Shown piece after piece: positions 1 to 5,636 of a stretch of DNA of 8,661 nt. Both the position numbers and the translations under genes were made by a program. The stretch spans positions 1 to 8,661 of the forward strand of contig JAFDAE010000111.1 in assembly GCA_019314005.1 (NCBI GenBank). The letters are read 5' to 3'. The stretch's first letter is position 1. Each line of letters opens with the position of its first letter. This DNA is from Deltaproteobacteria bacterium. GTDB lineage: Bacteria > Desulfobacterota > Desulfobacteria > C00003060 > C00003106. A model generated the notes under the pieces. It ran no database searches. It was not told the DNA's origin and saw nothing but the letters and a program-made list of their open reading frames with translations.

Positions 1-22
1 TTGTTGAGGGAGTGTGGGGACA

Positions 23-778
23 ATGAAGTTTTACCGATTCGCTACAGGGAATAAAGTAAGATACGGCGTGGCGGAAAGTGCTACCATTACCGAACTCGAA
101 GGAGACGGCTTTTTTCAATATGACCTGACGGATGAGACACACAAACTCGATGAAGTGACATTACTATCCCCATGCAGGCCGAGCAAGATAGTAGCAATTG
201 GGCTTAATTATCGTTCACACGCACAAGAACTCGGCATGGAGCTTCCTGATGAACCTATGCTCTTTCTAAAACCGTCTACTGCCGTGATAGGACCAGGAGA
301 ATATATATGTTATCCACCTATGTCACAACGAGTCGATTATGAGGCGGAGTTGGCCGTTGTAATTGGAAAGAGGGCAAAGAATATTAAGGAGGACGATGCT
401 GAGGACTATATCTTCGGTTATACCTGCATTAATGATGTTACGGCTCGGGACCTTCAAAAAAAAGACATACAATTTACGCGTTCCAAGTGCTTCGACACCT
501 TTGCACCTATAGGCCCATGTATTGAGACCGAACTCGATCCCGGCAGGGTAAAGGTCGAGTCTTATCTGAACGGAGAGCTACGTCAGTCCGGCAACACTAT
601 CGACTTAGTCTTTCCGGTAGACCGATTAGTTTCGTTCATATCACAGGTTATGACGCTTCTGCCCGGGGATGTTATTGCCACCGGAACACCCTTTGGAGTC
701 GGCCCAATGGCTGTGGGGGATACTATTGAGGTGGTGGTGGAGGGAATCGGAAGACTGAAGAACCAGGTGGCCAGTTAG
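23..778 (+). CDS. Fumarylacetoacetate hydrolase (FAH) family protein
   Basis: A 251-residue FAH-fold enzyme, probably a cytoplasmic, divalent-metal-dependent hydrolase or decarboxylase acting on acylpyruvate-type or 2-oxo acid substrates (the family includes acylpyruvases, fumarylpyruvate hydrolase and oxaloacetate decarboxylase). Visible family hallmarks, counting from the chosen ATG: the NYRSHAQELG block (62-71) with the likely catalytic His66/Glu69 pair, FLKPSTAVIG (81-90, Lys83), the metal-binding YEAELAVVIG (Glu107, Glu109), the third metal ligand in GYTCINDVTARD (Asp138), and the C-terminal ATGTPFGVGP loop (219-228). Its length is normal for the short single-domain subgroup. I chose ATG at 23 because the purine-rich GAGGGAG (6-12) sits about 10 nt upstream. 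An in-frame GTG at 14 would add three residues but has a poorly spaced site. The substrate cannot be read from sequence, and the upstream neighbour lies outside the window. The gene converges on the kinase with no gap. Confidence 0.9.
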   Translation: MKFYRFATGNKVRYGVAESATITELEGDGFFQYDLTDETHKLDEVTLLSPCRPSKIVAIGLNYRSHAQELGMELPDEPMLFLKPSTAVIGPGEYICYPPMSQRVDYEAELAVVIGKRAKNIKEDDAEDYIFGYTCINDVTARDLQKKDIQFTRSKCFDTFAPIGPCIETELDPGRVKVESYLNGELRQSGNTIDLVFPVDRLVSFISQVMTLLPGDVIATGTPFGVGPMAVGDTIEVVVEGIGRLKNQVAS

Positions 779-783
779 TCACC
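766..783. terminator. Weak hairpin at the junction of two convergent stop codons
   Basis: Bases 766-771 (GGTGGC) can pair with 778-783 (GTCACC), counting one G-T wobble. The 6-nt loop covers most of the FAH TAG stop codon. On the plus strand the stem is followed by CCTTTAT, a poor T-tract; on the minus strand no T-tract follows. It is the only hairpin I see at the junction, so it is a weak candidate for a shared terminator. Confidence 0.25.
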
Positions 784-2338
784 CCTTTATAATCTCGGCT
801 ATCTTCTGTGAAAATGCCTTTATTCCGTAGGGCTTCTGAATAAAGCCGTTCGCACCTTGTTTCAGCAGTTCCTGTGCCTCGCCGCTAAGGCTGAATCCGC
901 TTGCCAGCAGAACCTTTACGCCCGGATTGATCGCTTTTATCTGCTCAAAAGCCTCTCTTCCCCCCATTTTTGGCATCACCATATCCAAGATTATCAGGGA
1001 GATTTTTTCTTTATTTTTTCTATACCTGTTCACTGCCTGCCTGCCGTCTTGTGCCACAAGCACGCTGTACCCCAGAGTTTCGAGAACTTCTGTTACCAGG
1101 TCAAGAACCGTTTCTTCATCATCTACCAGAAGTATGGTCCCGAATCCTTTTATAATGTCATCGGATATTTTTGATTCTCTTGGTTTTGCTTTCTTCGTGA
1201 CCGGCAGATAGATATGAAAGATTGTTCCTCGTCCTATCTCGCTGGATACTGTGACCTTTCCCTTGTGATTTTTTATGATCCCGTAGGCAACAGCAAGTCC
1301 AAGACCCGTCCCTTTTCCTATCTCTCTTGTTGTAAAAAACGGTTCAAAGATCCGTTCTTGGGTCTTGTGGTCCATGCCTAAGCCTGTATCTGTGACCGAT
1401 ATTTTTACATATTCCCCGTTTTTCAGGCTATCAGGGGTGTGATCTGTTTGATCAACAAATATGGTGCTGGTCTCCAGACGTAGATCGCCTCCGTTTGGCA
1501 TTGAGTGCCCGGCGTTGATGTAAATATTCAACAAGACTTCTTCGATTTGGCGTTGATCTATCAAAACCGTTGGGAGGTCATTTTGCAGATTTGTATGTAT
1601 TCTTATCCCTGTTCCCGCGCTTCCAAATATATTAACGCTTTTGAGAATCAGGTCGTTTAGATCGGCAGGCGCTGGATTGTATCCCCCACCTTGGGCAAAC
1701 CCGAGAAGTTTCTGTGTAAGGTCAGCGCCTTTCTGTATCCTATCCTCTATGCTCCTGAGTTTCTTACAAAAACGATGTTTTTCGTCCATCTTTATAAGCA
1801 TCAGGGATACATATCCCTGTATTCCCATCAGGATATTATTGAAATTGTGGGCTATCCCCCCGGCCAAGGTTTCAACGGTTTCCATCTTTTGAGCTTGCTG
1901 TAATTGGAGCTCAAAATTTTTATGTTCGGTTATATCGTCGATGATTACCAGTAATTGGTTTTCTTCCGTCTGACGAATTCTGGTCAAAGTAATATGAAGA
2001 TATTTTGTTGGATGATGCGGGATCTCATGTTTTATGTCTGTCAGGCGCAAAGTCTTTCCTGAACTAAGCGTTTTTTTCATCTTTTTCAGGAGCTTATATT
2101 CGGAAAGAAGGGCTTTTGGGAAGACTTCTGCTGCCTTGCGTCCTACTATTTCTTCTTTTGTCTTGTTTATTGTCTGTCGGTAAGTGCGGTTGGCTGTAAT
2201 AATCTTAAGATTTTTGTCTAAGACCAACAATGACAGCGGAATTGAAAAGATAATTCTTCGGCTAAGCAGGTTAAGATTTTGAATTTGTTTCTTTAATGCC
2301 TTTACCTGCTTGGTATGTTTCTTGGAGTGAGTTTTCAT
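779..2338 (-). CDS. Hybrid histidine kinase: PAS, HisKA, HATPase_c and receiver domains
   Basis: A 519-residue sensor kinase with its own receiver. An N-terminal basic coiled-coil-like segment (1-25) leads into a PAS domain (about 26-140, ending in the typical IIDDITEHK). Next is the dimerisation H-box AGGIAHNFNNIL with phospho-acceptor His164. The ATPase domain has an N-box around Asn271/Asn275 (INAGHSMPNGG), G1 VTDTGLGM (Asp317), F-box FEPFFTT (331-337) and G2 GKGTGLGLA (341-349). The C-terminal receiver (about 400-519) has acidic Asp406/Asp407, phospho-acceptor Asp452 in IILDMVMPKMGG, Ser480 and Lys502. No transmembrane helix or signal peptide is evident, so it should be cytoplasmic. There is no DNA-binding output and no adjacent response regulator, so its partner and signal are unknown. 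I chose ATG at 2338 because AAAGG lies about 12 nt upstream; an in-frame TTG at 2359 has no ribosome site. It is separated from ftsZ by 800 bp and probably has its own promoter. Confidence 0.93.
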   Translation of the reverse strand: MKTHSKKHTKQVKALKKQIQNLNLLSRRIIFSIPLSLLVLDKNLKIITANRTYRQTINKTKEEIVGRKAAEVFPKALLSEYKLLKKMKKTLSSGKTLRLTDIKHEIPHHPTKYLHITLTRIRQTEENQLLVIIDDITEHKNFELQLQQAQKMETVETLAGGIAHNFNNILMGIQGYVSLMLIKMDEKHRFCKKLRSIEDRIQKGADLTQKLLGFAQGGGYNPAPADLNDLILKSVNIFGSAGTGIRIHTNLQNDLPTVLIDQRQIEEVLLNIYINAGHSMPNGGDLRLETSTIFVDQTDHTPDSLKNGEYVKISVTDTGLGMDHKTQERIFEPFFTTREIGKGTGLGLAVAYGIIKNHKGKVTVSSEIGRGTIFHIYLPVTKKAKPRESKISDDIIKGFGTILLVDDEETVLDLVTEVLETLGYSVLVAQDGRQAVNRYRKNKEKISLIILDMVMPKMGGREAFEQIKAINPGVKVLLASGFSLSGEAQELLKQGANGFIQKPYGIKAFSQKIAEIIKG

Positions 2339-2395
2339 TGCTGTCAGTGGCCTTTGCAATTAATGAATCAATCTGTGACTACCCAGATGTTTTGC

Positions 2396-2451
2396 CACAA
2401 AGGCACCAAGATTATAAAATTATTTTTTATTATTCGCTTTGTACCTCGGTG
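2396..2451. repeat. Diverged 15-bp inverted repeat with AT-rich loop
   Basis: CACAAAGGCACCAAG at 2396-2410 matches the reverse complement of 2437-2451 at 11 of 15 positions. The 26-bp loop between them is almost entirely A and T. Sequences of the 'cacaaaggcaccaag' style are, from memory, common dispersed intergenic repeats in deltaproteobacterial genomes; copy number cannot be checked here. The structure lies immediately upstream of the histidine kinase. Confidence 0.45.
2411..2416 (-). promoter_or_regulatory. Possible -10 box for the histidine kinase gene
   Basis: On the minus strand this reads TATAAT, a perfect sigma-70-type -10 hexamer, about 73 nt upstream of the kinase ATG at 2338. At 16-18 bp spacing the -35 position reads AGCGAA, AAGCGA or AAAGCG, a poor match to TTGACA. 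It lies in the AT-rich loop of the inverted repeat, so a chance match is quite possible. Confidence 0.3.
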
Positions 2452-2555
2452 TCTGAATAGTTAGATCAATATTTACAATTGTATTCAAATTTTTCTGTTT
2501 CCCATTATCCAAGATTTTGCAAGAATAGTGCCAACCCGTCTTTTGGTGCCGTATA

Positions 2556-2720
2556 TAGGAGGCTGTCCGAGAATTATGTCCGCAACGAAAAAGAGTGAGA
2601 ACGAAACAAAATTTTCGCAAATTTGAGGAGAATAGCAGGTCTATTTGACGAAAACTTGCGGAAATTTGGGCCGTTTCTCACGCTTTTGCAGTAGGATCAG
2701 AATTCTCGGACAGCCTCCTA
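2556..2720. mobile_element. 165-bp palindromic MITE-like element, TA-flanked
   Basis: The ends are a perfect 20-bp inverted repeat (2556-2575 and 2701-2720), beginning TAGGAGGCTGTCC and ending GGACAGCCTCCTA. The interior stays palindromic to the centre at about 2638: by eye, 58 of 80 opposed positions pair, including AATAG/CTATT next to the 5-nt centre. If the outermost TA on each side is the duplicated target, the true terminal repeat is 18 bp starting GGAGGCTGTCC. Small size, no coding capacity and long terminal repeats fit a non-autonomous MITE-type element. A TA target is usual for IS630/Tc1-like transposases, but the parent family is not identifiable here. Transcribed, it would form a long imperfect hairpin. 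Confidence 0.75.
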
Positions 2721-2739
2721 GGCCCATTCATGATAGGAC

Positions 2740-2766
2740 GGCTTGAGTTCTTATCCCAAGCCTTTT
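2740..2766 (+). terminator. Small hairpin followed by TTTT
   Basis: GGCTTG (2740-2745) pairs with CAAGCC (2757-2762) across an 11-nt loop and is followed on the plus strand by TTTTAT. The form is terminator-like, but no plus-strand gene precedes it, so it may be a relic or part of a dispersed repeat. Confidence 0.25.
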
Positions 2767-2847
2767 ATATCAGAAGAACGCCGGGTTTTTGATATTTACA
2801 GGCTATTCAAACGCCCTGATTGATTTTGGACAGGAGTGATGATAGAG

Positions 2848-2867
2848 AAAAGTTGCAAAACTTGCAA
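2848..2867 (-). terminator. Possible relic terminator downstream of the permease fragment
   Basis: On the minus strand TTGCAA (2867-2862), loop GTT, TTGCAA (2858-2853) is followed by CTTTT. It lies about 45 nt beyond the stop codon of the TauE/SafE-type relic, in the right orientation to have ended that gene. The 6-bp stem has only two G-C pairs, so it is weak. Confidence 0.25.
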
Positions 2868-2873
2868 TTTTGA

Positions 2874-2890
2874 GTGACATTTTTTGTCAC
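2874..2890. repeat. Perfect 6-bp hairpin with a 5-T loop
   Basis: GTGACA (2874-2879) and TGTCAC (2885-2890) form a perfect inverted repeat around TTTTT. No T-tract follows on either strand, so it is not a normal terminator. It could be an operator-like dyad or chance; function unknown. Confidence 0.35.
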
Positions 2891-2911
2891 AAGACGTTTT
2901 ACGAAACCATC

Positions 2912-3028
2912 TTATTTTCTTAGAAAGAGATATACTGCAAGGCCGAGAAGAATAACGGCGAATATCTTTTTAAAGGCCTCTGTGGAGAGATGCTCCACCA
3001 GATGTGCTCCGATTTGTGCACCGAGCTT
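2912..3028 (-). pseudogene. C-terminal relic of a TauE/SafE-family (DUF81) membrane permease
   Basis: Read on the minus strand, 38 codons followed by TAA give a peptide typical of the C-terminus of TauE/SafE (sulfite exporter/DUF81) permeases. It begins KLGAQIGAHLVEHLSTEAFK and continues with the hydrophobic run KIFAVILLGLAVYLFL and a short basic end, LRK. The family usually has a 'GAxxGA' helix, a loop with an L-S/P-x-x-x-L/F-K/R-x-x-F pattern, and a final membrane helix, and all three are visible. Going upstream, recognisable similarity stops at about 3030 and a stop codon lies in frame at 3047-3049, so the first ~200 or more residues expected for the family are absent. A strong hairpin (3041-3093) sits directly at the break. 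I infer a decayed gene truncated by deletion or repeat insertion. Family assignment is from memory of the motif. Confidence 0.6.
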
Positions 3029-3040
3029 ACAAATCCCTGA

Positions 3041-3097
3041 AGGCCCTTACCCGAAGGACAGGTAAATAATTAACCTGTCCCTCGGGCATGCCTTTTT
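3041..3097 (+). terminator. Strong hairpin past the end of ftsZ, T-tract on the plus strand
   Basis: GGACAGGT (3056-3063) pairs perfectly with ACCTGTCC (3073-3080). The stem continues after one mismatch with CCCGA/TCGGG (3050-3054 with 3082-3086), and an outer AGGC/GCCT pairing (3041-3044 with 3090-3093) is possible. TTTTT follows at 3093-3097 on the plus strand. The preceding gene, ftsZ, is on the minus strand, where the stem is preceded by A's and not followed by T's. It may therefore end ftsZ mRNA by protecting its 3' end, block antisense transcription, or be a dispersed palindrome. It is the best structural candidate for the end of the operon. Confidence 0.45.
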
Positions 3098-3138
3098 GGG
3101 GGAGGTGGGAGGGTAGTGTATTTTTATTTTAGGAACGA

Positions 3139-4299
3139 TCAGTCGACTCTACGTCGCATAAACGTTGGTACTTCGAGATCGTTACTGTCCATAATAAGTC
3201 CGGTGGGGACTTTATAACTTGGCTCGGTTTCATCGCCAACTGCCTTTTTGTATCTGATAAAGGTCGGTTCGTCATAATTTACCGAACGGTTAATGTCCTC
3301 GGGAGTAACCGGCCGCAGTCTCCCTCTTGTTGTTTCCTTCCGTTTTGCCTCAATACCGGTTGCAATGACCGTAACTCTCAGTTCGTCTCCGATGCTGTCG
3401 TCTAAAACAGTTCCCCATATGATTTCCGCATCTTCTCCTGCTTCTTTATAAATACGGTCCGAGGCCTCGGTCATTTCCGCCATGGTCAAGTCGCTTCCAC
3501 AGGTAATATTCATCAAAATGCCGCTAGCGCCACTTATGGAGATATTTTCCAGCAAAGGATGGGATATGGCCTTTTCAGCCGCTTCGATCGAACGATTTTC
3601 TCCACAACCGATGCCGGTTCCCATCAGCGCCAACCCTGACTTAGACATGGTAGACCTTACGTCTGCGAAATCGAGATTGACCAGTCCCGGATTCATGATC
3701 AGGTCTGTGATCCCTTTTACGGAATGAAGCAGTACTTCATCGGCCCTTTTGAACATTTCCACCAGCGTGGTATTTTTTGATGCAAGCCCCAACAGTCTAT
3801 CATTTGGGATAACAATTAATGTATCTACAATATCCTTCAACTGTTTGATACCTTCTTCTGCCTGTTGCATACGCTTTCTACCTTCGAATGCAAACGGCTT
3901 GGTGACCACGGCAACAGTGAGAGCGCCCAGTCCCTTGCTGACTTCAGCCACTACAGGCGCGGCCCCTGTACCGGTCCCTCCTCCTAAGCCTGCGGTAATA
4001 AATACCATATGACCGTTTTCTAAGACGCTGCGAATTTCGTCCACATTTTCCTTTGCGGCATCACAGCCTACCTGGGGGTCGGCCCCTGCCCCTAAACCCT
4101 CGGTCAGACGCTCTCCCAACTGGATTTTTACAGGTGCCTTTGAAATATCCAGCACCTGGGCATCTGTGTTGGCGGCGATAAACTTTACCCCCTGGAGCTT
4201 AGCTTGTATCATGTTGTTAACAGCGTTTCCGCCGGCACCTCCGATACCAATCACCTTGATTTTTGCCGCCTTGTCATTTTCTACGAAATCGAATCGCAT
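3139..4299 (-). CDS. ftsZ: Cell division protein FtsZ
   Basis: A 386-residue tubulin-like GTPase that polymerises at midcell into the Z-ring and recruits the divisome. The N-terminal nucleotide-binding half shows GIGGAGGNAVNNM (18-30), the tubulin signature GGGTGTG (107-113) and the NDRL block (166-169). The T7 synergy loop NLDFADVRSTM (208-218) carries the acidic residues needed for GTP hydrolysis across the interface. After the second domain there is a short charged linker (about 317-372), then the conserved C-terminal peptide DLEVPTFMRRR that binds FtsA and other partners. The ATG at 4299 is preceded by GGAGGT with 6-nt spacing, a strong site. It is the last gene of the dcw run, about 105 bp after ftsA and followed by the 800-bp repeat-rich stretch. 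No sign of damage. Identification is secure. Confidence 0.98.
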   Translation of the reverse strand: MRFDFVENDKAAKIKVIGIGGAGGNAVNNMIQAKLQGVKFIAANTDAQVLDISKAPVKIQLGERLTEGLGAGADPQVGCDAAKENVDEIRSVLENGHMVFITAGLGGGTGTGAAPVVAEVSKGLGALTVAVVTKPFAFEGRKRMQQAEEGIKQLKDIVDTLIVIPNDRLLGLASKNTTLVEMFKRADEVLLHSVKGITDLIMNPGLVNLDFADVRSTMSKSGLALMGTGIGCGENRSIEAAEKAISHPLLENISISGASGILMNITCGSDLTMAEMTEASDRIYKEAGEDAEIIWGTVLDDSIGDELRVTVIATGIEAKRKETTRGRLRPVTPEDINRSVNYDEPTFIRYKKAVGDETEPSYKVPTGLIMDSNDLEVPTFMRRRVD

Positions 4300-4305
4300 T
4301 GTTCC

Positions 4306-4311
4306 ACCTCC
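4306..4311 (-). promoter_or_regulatory. Strong Shine-Dalgarno site of ftsZ
   Basis: GGAGGT on the minus strand, 6 nt before the ftsZ ATG. ftsZ is spaced away from ftsA and so needs its own initiation site, unlike the coupled upstream genes. Confidence 0.8.
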
Positions 4312-4322
4312 CGATTATAATG

Positions 4323-4401
4323 TTGAAGATTGTCGATTACTTGACTTTGGCTATTCTTTAAAAGTGGCCTCCCGCACCAATCGCCAACAGTCAATCTTCA
4401 A
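4323..4401. repeat. Overlapping inverted repeats in the ftsA-ftsZ spacer
   Basis: TTGAAGATTG (4323-4332) and CAATCTTCAA (4392-4401) are perfect 10-bp inverted repeats spanning most of the spacer. An inner pair, TTGACT (4341-4346) with AGTCAA (4389-4394), extended by GGC/GCC, uses three of the same bases (4392-4394). The two pairings therefore compete in part. In ftsA-ftsZ mRNA this could fold into alternative hairpins just upstream of the ftsZ ribosome site. It may equally be a degenerate GATTGA-type dispersed repeat. Confidence 0.5.
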
Positions 4402-4404
4402 TTG

Positions 4405-5631
4405 TTAAATGATTTCCTGAAACCATCTCTTCATTCTTCCCATTACCTTTTGGAAAATATTTTTGTCCCTTATTCTGAATTTTTGCTTCGGGCGACGGCG
4501 AGCGCCATAAAGAACTAAGCCGACTGCCGTGGCATACATCGGATTGCTGACAACATCTAATAATCCGCCGACACCTTGCGGAGTACCGAGCCTTGAAGGG
4601 AGGTTGAATACAGATTCAGCAATGTCGACAGCTCCGTCAAGGAGTGCGGACCCCCCCGTCATTACAACACCTGAGGTGACGTGGTCCTCCAACCCTGCCC
4701 GGTATATTTCGCGATTTGTAAGCATAAAGATTTCCTCGACCCTTGGGGTAAGTATCTCCCCTATAATTTGTCGAGAAAAATTACGTGGTTTTTTACCTCC
4801 CAAGCTCTGGATTTCTATGGCTTCCTCTTTACTTATGGCCGCAAGATTACATGTCCCGTATTTCTTTTTTATCTTTTCTGCTTCCCCTATCGGTGTGCGC
4901 AGACCTATGGCGAGGTCATTGGTCAGATTATTCCCGCCTAATGCGAGTACTGATGTGTGTTTGATGTTGCGCCCTGAAAATATTGCGAGATCTGTAGTCC
5001 CTCCGCCGGAATCTATAAGGGCAACCCCAAGTTCCTTTTCTTCCGAGGTTAAGACGGCCTTGCTGGACGCCAAGGATTGCAGCACAACATCTTCCACATC
5101 AAGACCGGCGCGGTTGCAACATTTTATGATATTGTGTGCCGAAGTGACTGCCGCGGTGACAATATGTACCTTGGCTTCGAGGCGTACACCGGCCATTCCC
5201 AGAGGATTATGGATCCCGTCCTGATCGTCTACGCAATAAGATTGTGGCAGGGTATGGATTACTTCGCGGTCCATTGGTATTGCTACAGCCCGGGCCGCGT
5301 CTATAACACGCTCTATGTCGTTTTCGGTGATTTCGTTTCCCTTGACTGCTATTATTCCATGACTGTTGAATCCTTTTATATGCCCGCCGGCGATTCCTGT
5401 GTAAACAGACCGTATTTCACACCCGGCCATGAGTTCGGCCTCTTCTATTGCTTTTTTTATTGAGTCAACCGTAGATTCAATATTTACAACTACCCCTTTC
5501 CGGAGACCTATAGATGGATGTGTGCCGATCCCTATGATATCGATACCGCTGTCGGTTTTTTCACCTACCACGGCGCATATCTTAGTAGTCCCTATATCGA
5601 GCCCTACAATTAGTTCTTCCTGGCTCTGCAC
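4405..5631 (-). CDS. ftsA: Cell division protein FtsA
   Basis: A 408-residue actin-fold ATPase that tethers FtsZ polymers to the inner membrane and recruits later divisome proteins. It carries the actin/Hsp70 phosphate-1 motif GLDIGTTK (10-17), the FtsA-specific 1C domain after it (about 80-165, with the characteristic SGIAGGHI-like block, here TGIAGGHI), phosphate-2 DSGGGTTD (207-214) and adenosine motif TGGSALLDG (325-333). The C-terminal amphipathic helix, FQKVMGRMKRWFQEII, is the membrane-targeting sequence. I chose the GTG start at 5631: the GGAGGT at 5641-5646 is spaced 9 nt away, and the protein then begins VQSQEELIVGLDIGTT, as expected. The frame stays open upstream to an ATG at 5706, but that would add 25 residues of unrelated basic sequence overlapping ftsQ. 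The ftsQ stop lies 5 nt before the GTG, so translation is probably coupled. Confidence 0.97.
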   Translation of the reverse strand: MQSQEELIVGLDIGTTKICAVVGEKTDSGIDIIGIGTHPSIGLRKGVVVNIESTVDSIKKAIEEAELMAGCEIRSVYTGIAGGHIKGFNSHGIIAVKGNEITENDIERVIDAARAVAIPMDREVIHTLPQSYCVDDQDGIHNPLGMAGVRLEAKVHIVTAAVTSAHNIIKCCNRAGLDVEDVVLQSLASSKAVLTSEEKELGVALIDSGGGTTDLAIFSGRNIKHTSVLALGGNNLTNDLAIGLRTPIGEAEKIKKKYGTCNLAAISKEEAIEIQSLGGKKPRNFSRQIIGEILTPRVEEIFMLTNREIYRAGLEDHVTSGVVMTGGSALLDGAVDIAESVFNLPSRLGTPQGVGGLLDVVSNPMYATAVGLVLYGARRRPKQKFRIRDKNIFQKVMGRMKRWFQEII

Positions 5632-5636
5632 CTCTG

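Larger units (their letters stand above)
2339..3138. other. 800-bp gene-free stretch with repeats and a gene relic
   Basis: No intact protein gene is supported here on either strand. From left to right it contains: a diverged 15-bp inverted repeat around an AT-rich loop (2396-2451), a 165-bp palindromic MITE-like element (2556-2720), a small hairpin (2740-2762), about 90 bp with nothing I recognise (2767-2852), short AT-rich hairpins (2853-2890), the C-terminal relic of a TauE/SafE-type permease (2912-3028), and a longer hairpin plus a G-rich tract (3041-3113) just past the end of ftsZ. The mixture reads as a site that has accumulated insertions and lost a gene. Confidence 0.75.

Noticed and set aside
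14..22. GTG at 14 as the FAH start
   Set aside because: The purine-rich site would be only about 1-3 nt away, whereas ATG 23 is well spaced and gives the usual MKFYRF-type N-terminus.
2420..2620. A 66-codon minus-strand open frame upstream of the kinase
   Set aside because: It runs out of the palindromic element and into the inverted repeat, has no ribosome site or recognisable domain, and its composition follows the repeats. It is treated as chance.
2874..3065. A 63-codon plus-strand open frame
   Set aside because: It is the complement of the TauE/SafE-type relic. The minus-strand reading gives a recognisable membrane-protein C-terminus and the plus-strand reading does not.
3028..3090. A 20-codon minus-strand open frame starting MPEGQVNYL within the hairpin next to ftsZ
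   Set aside because: Too short, no clear ribosome site, and it lies almost wholly inside the palindrome; probably a by-product of the repeat.
4529..5224. A 231-codon plus-strand open frame opposite ftsA
   Set aside because: Serine- and proline-rich antisense shadow of a well-conserved gene, with no domain of its own.
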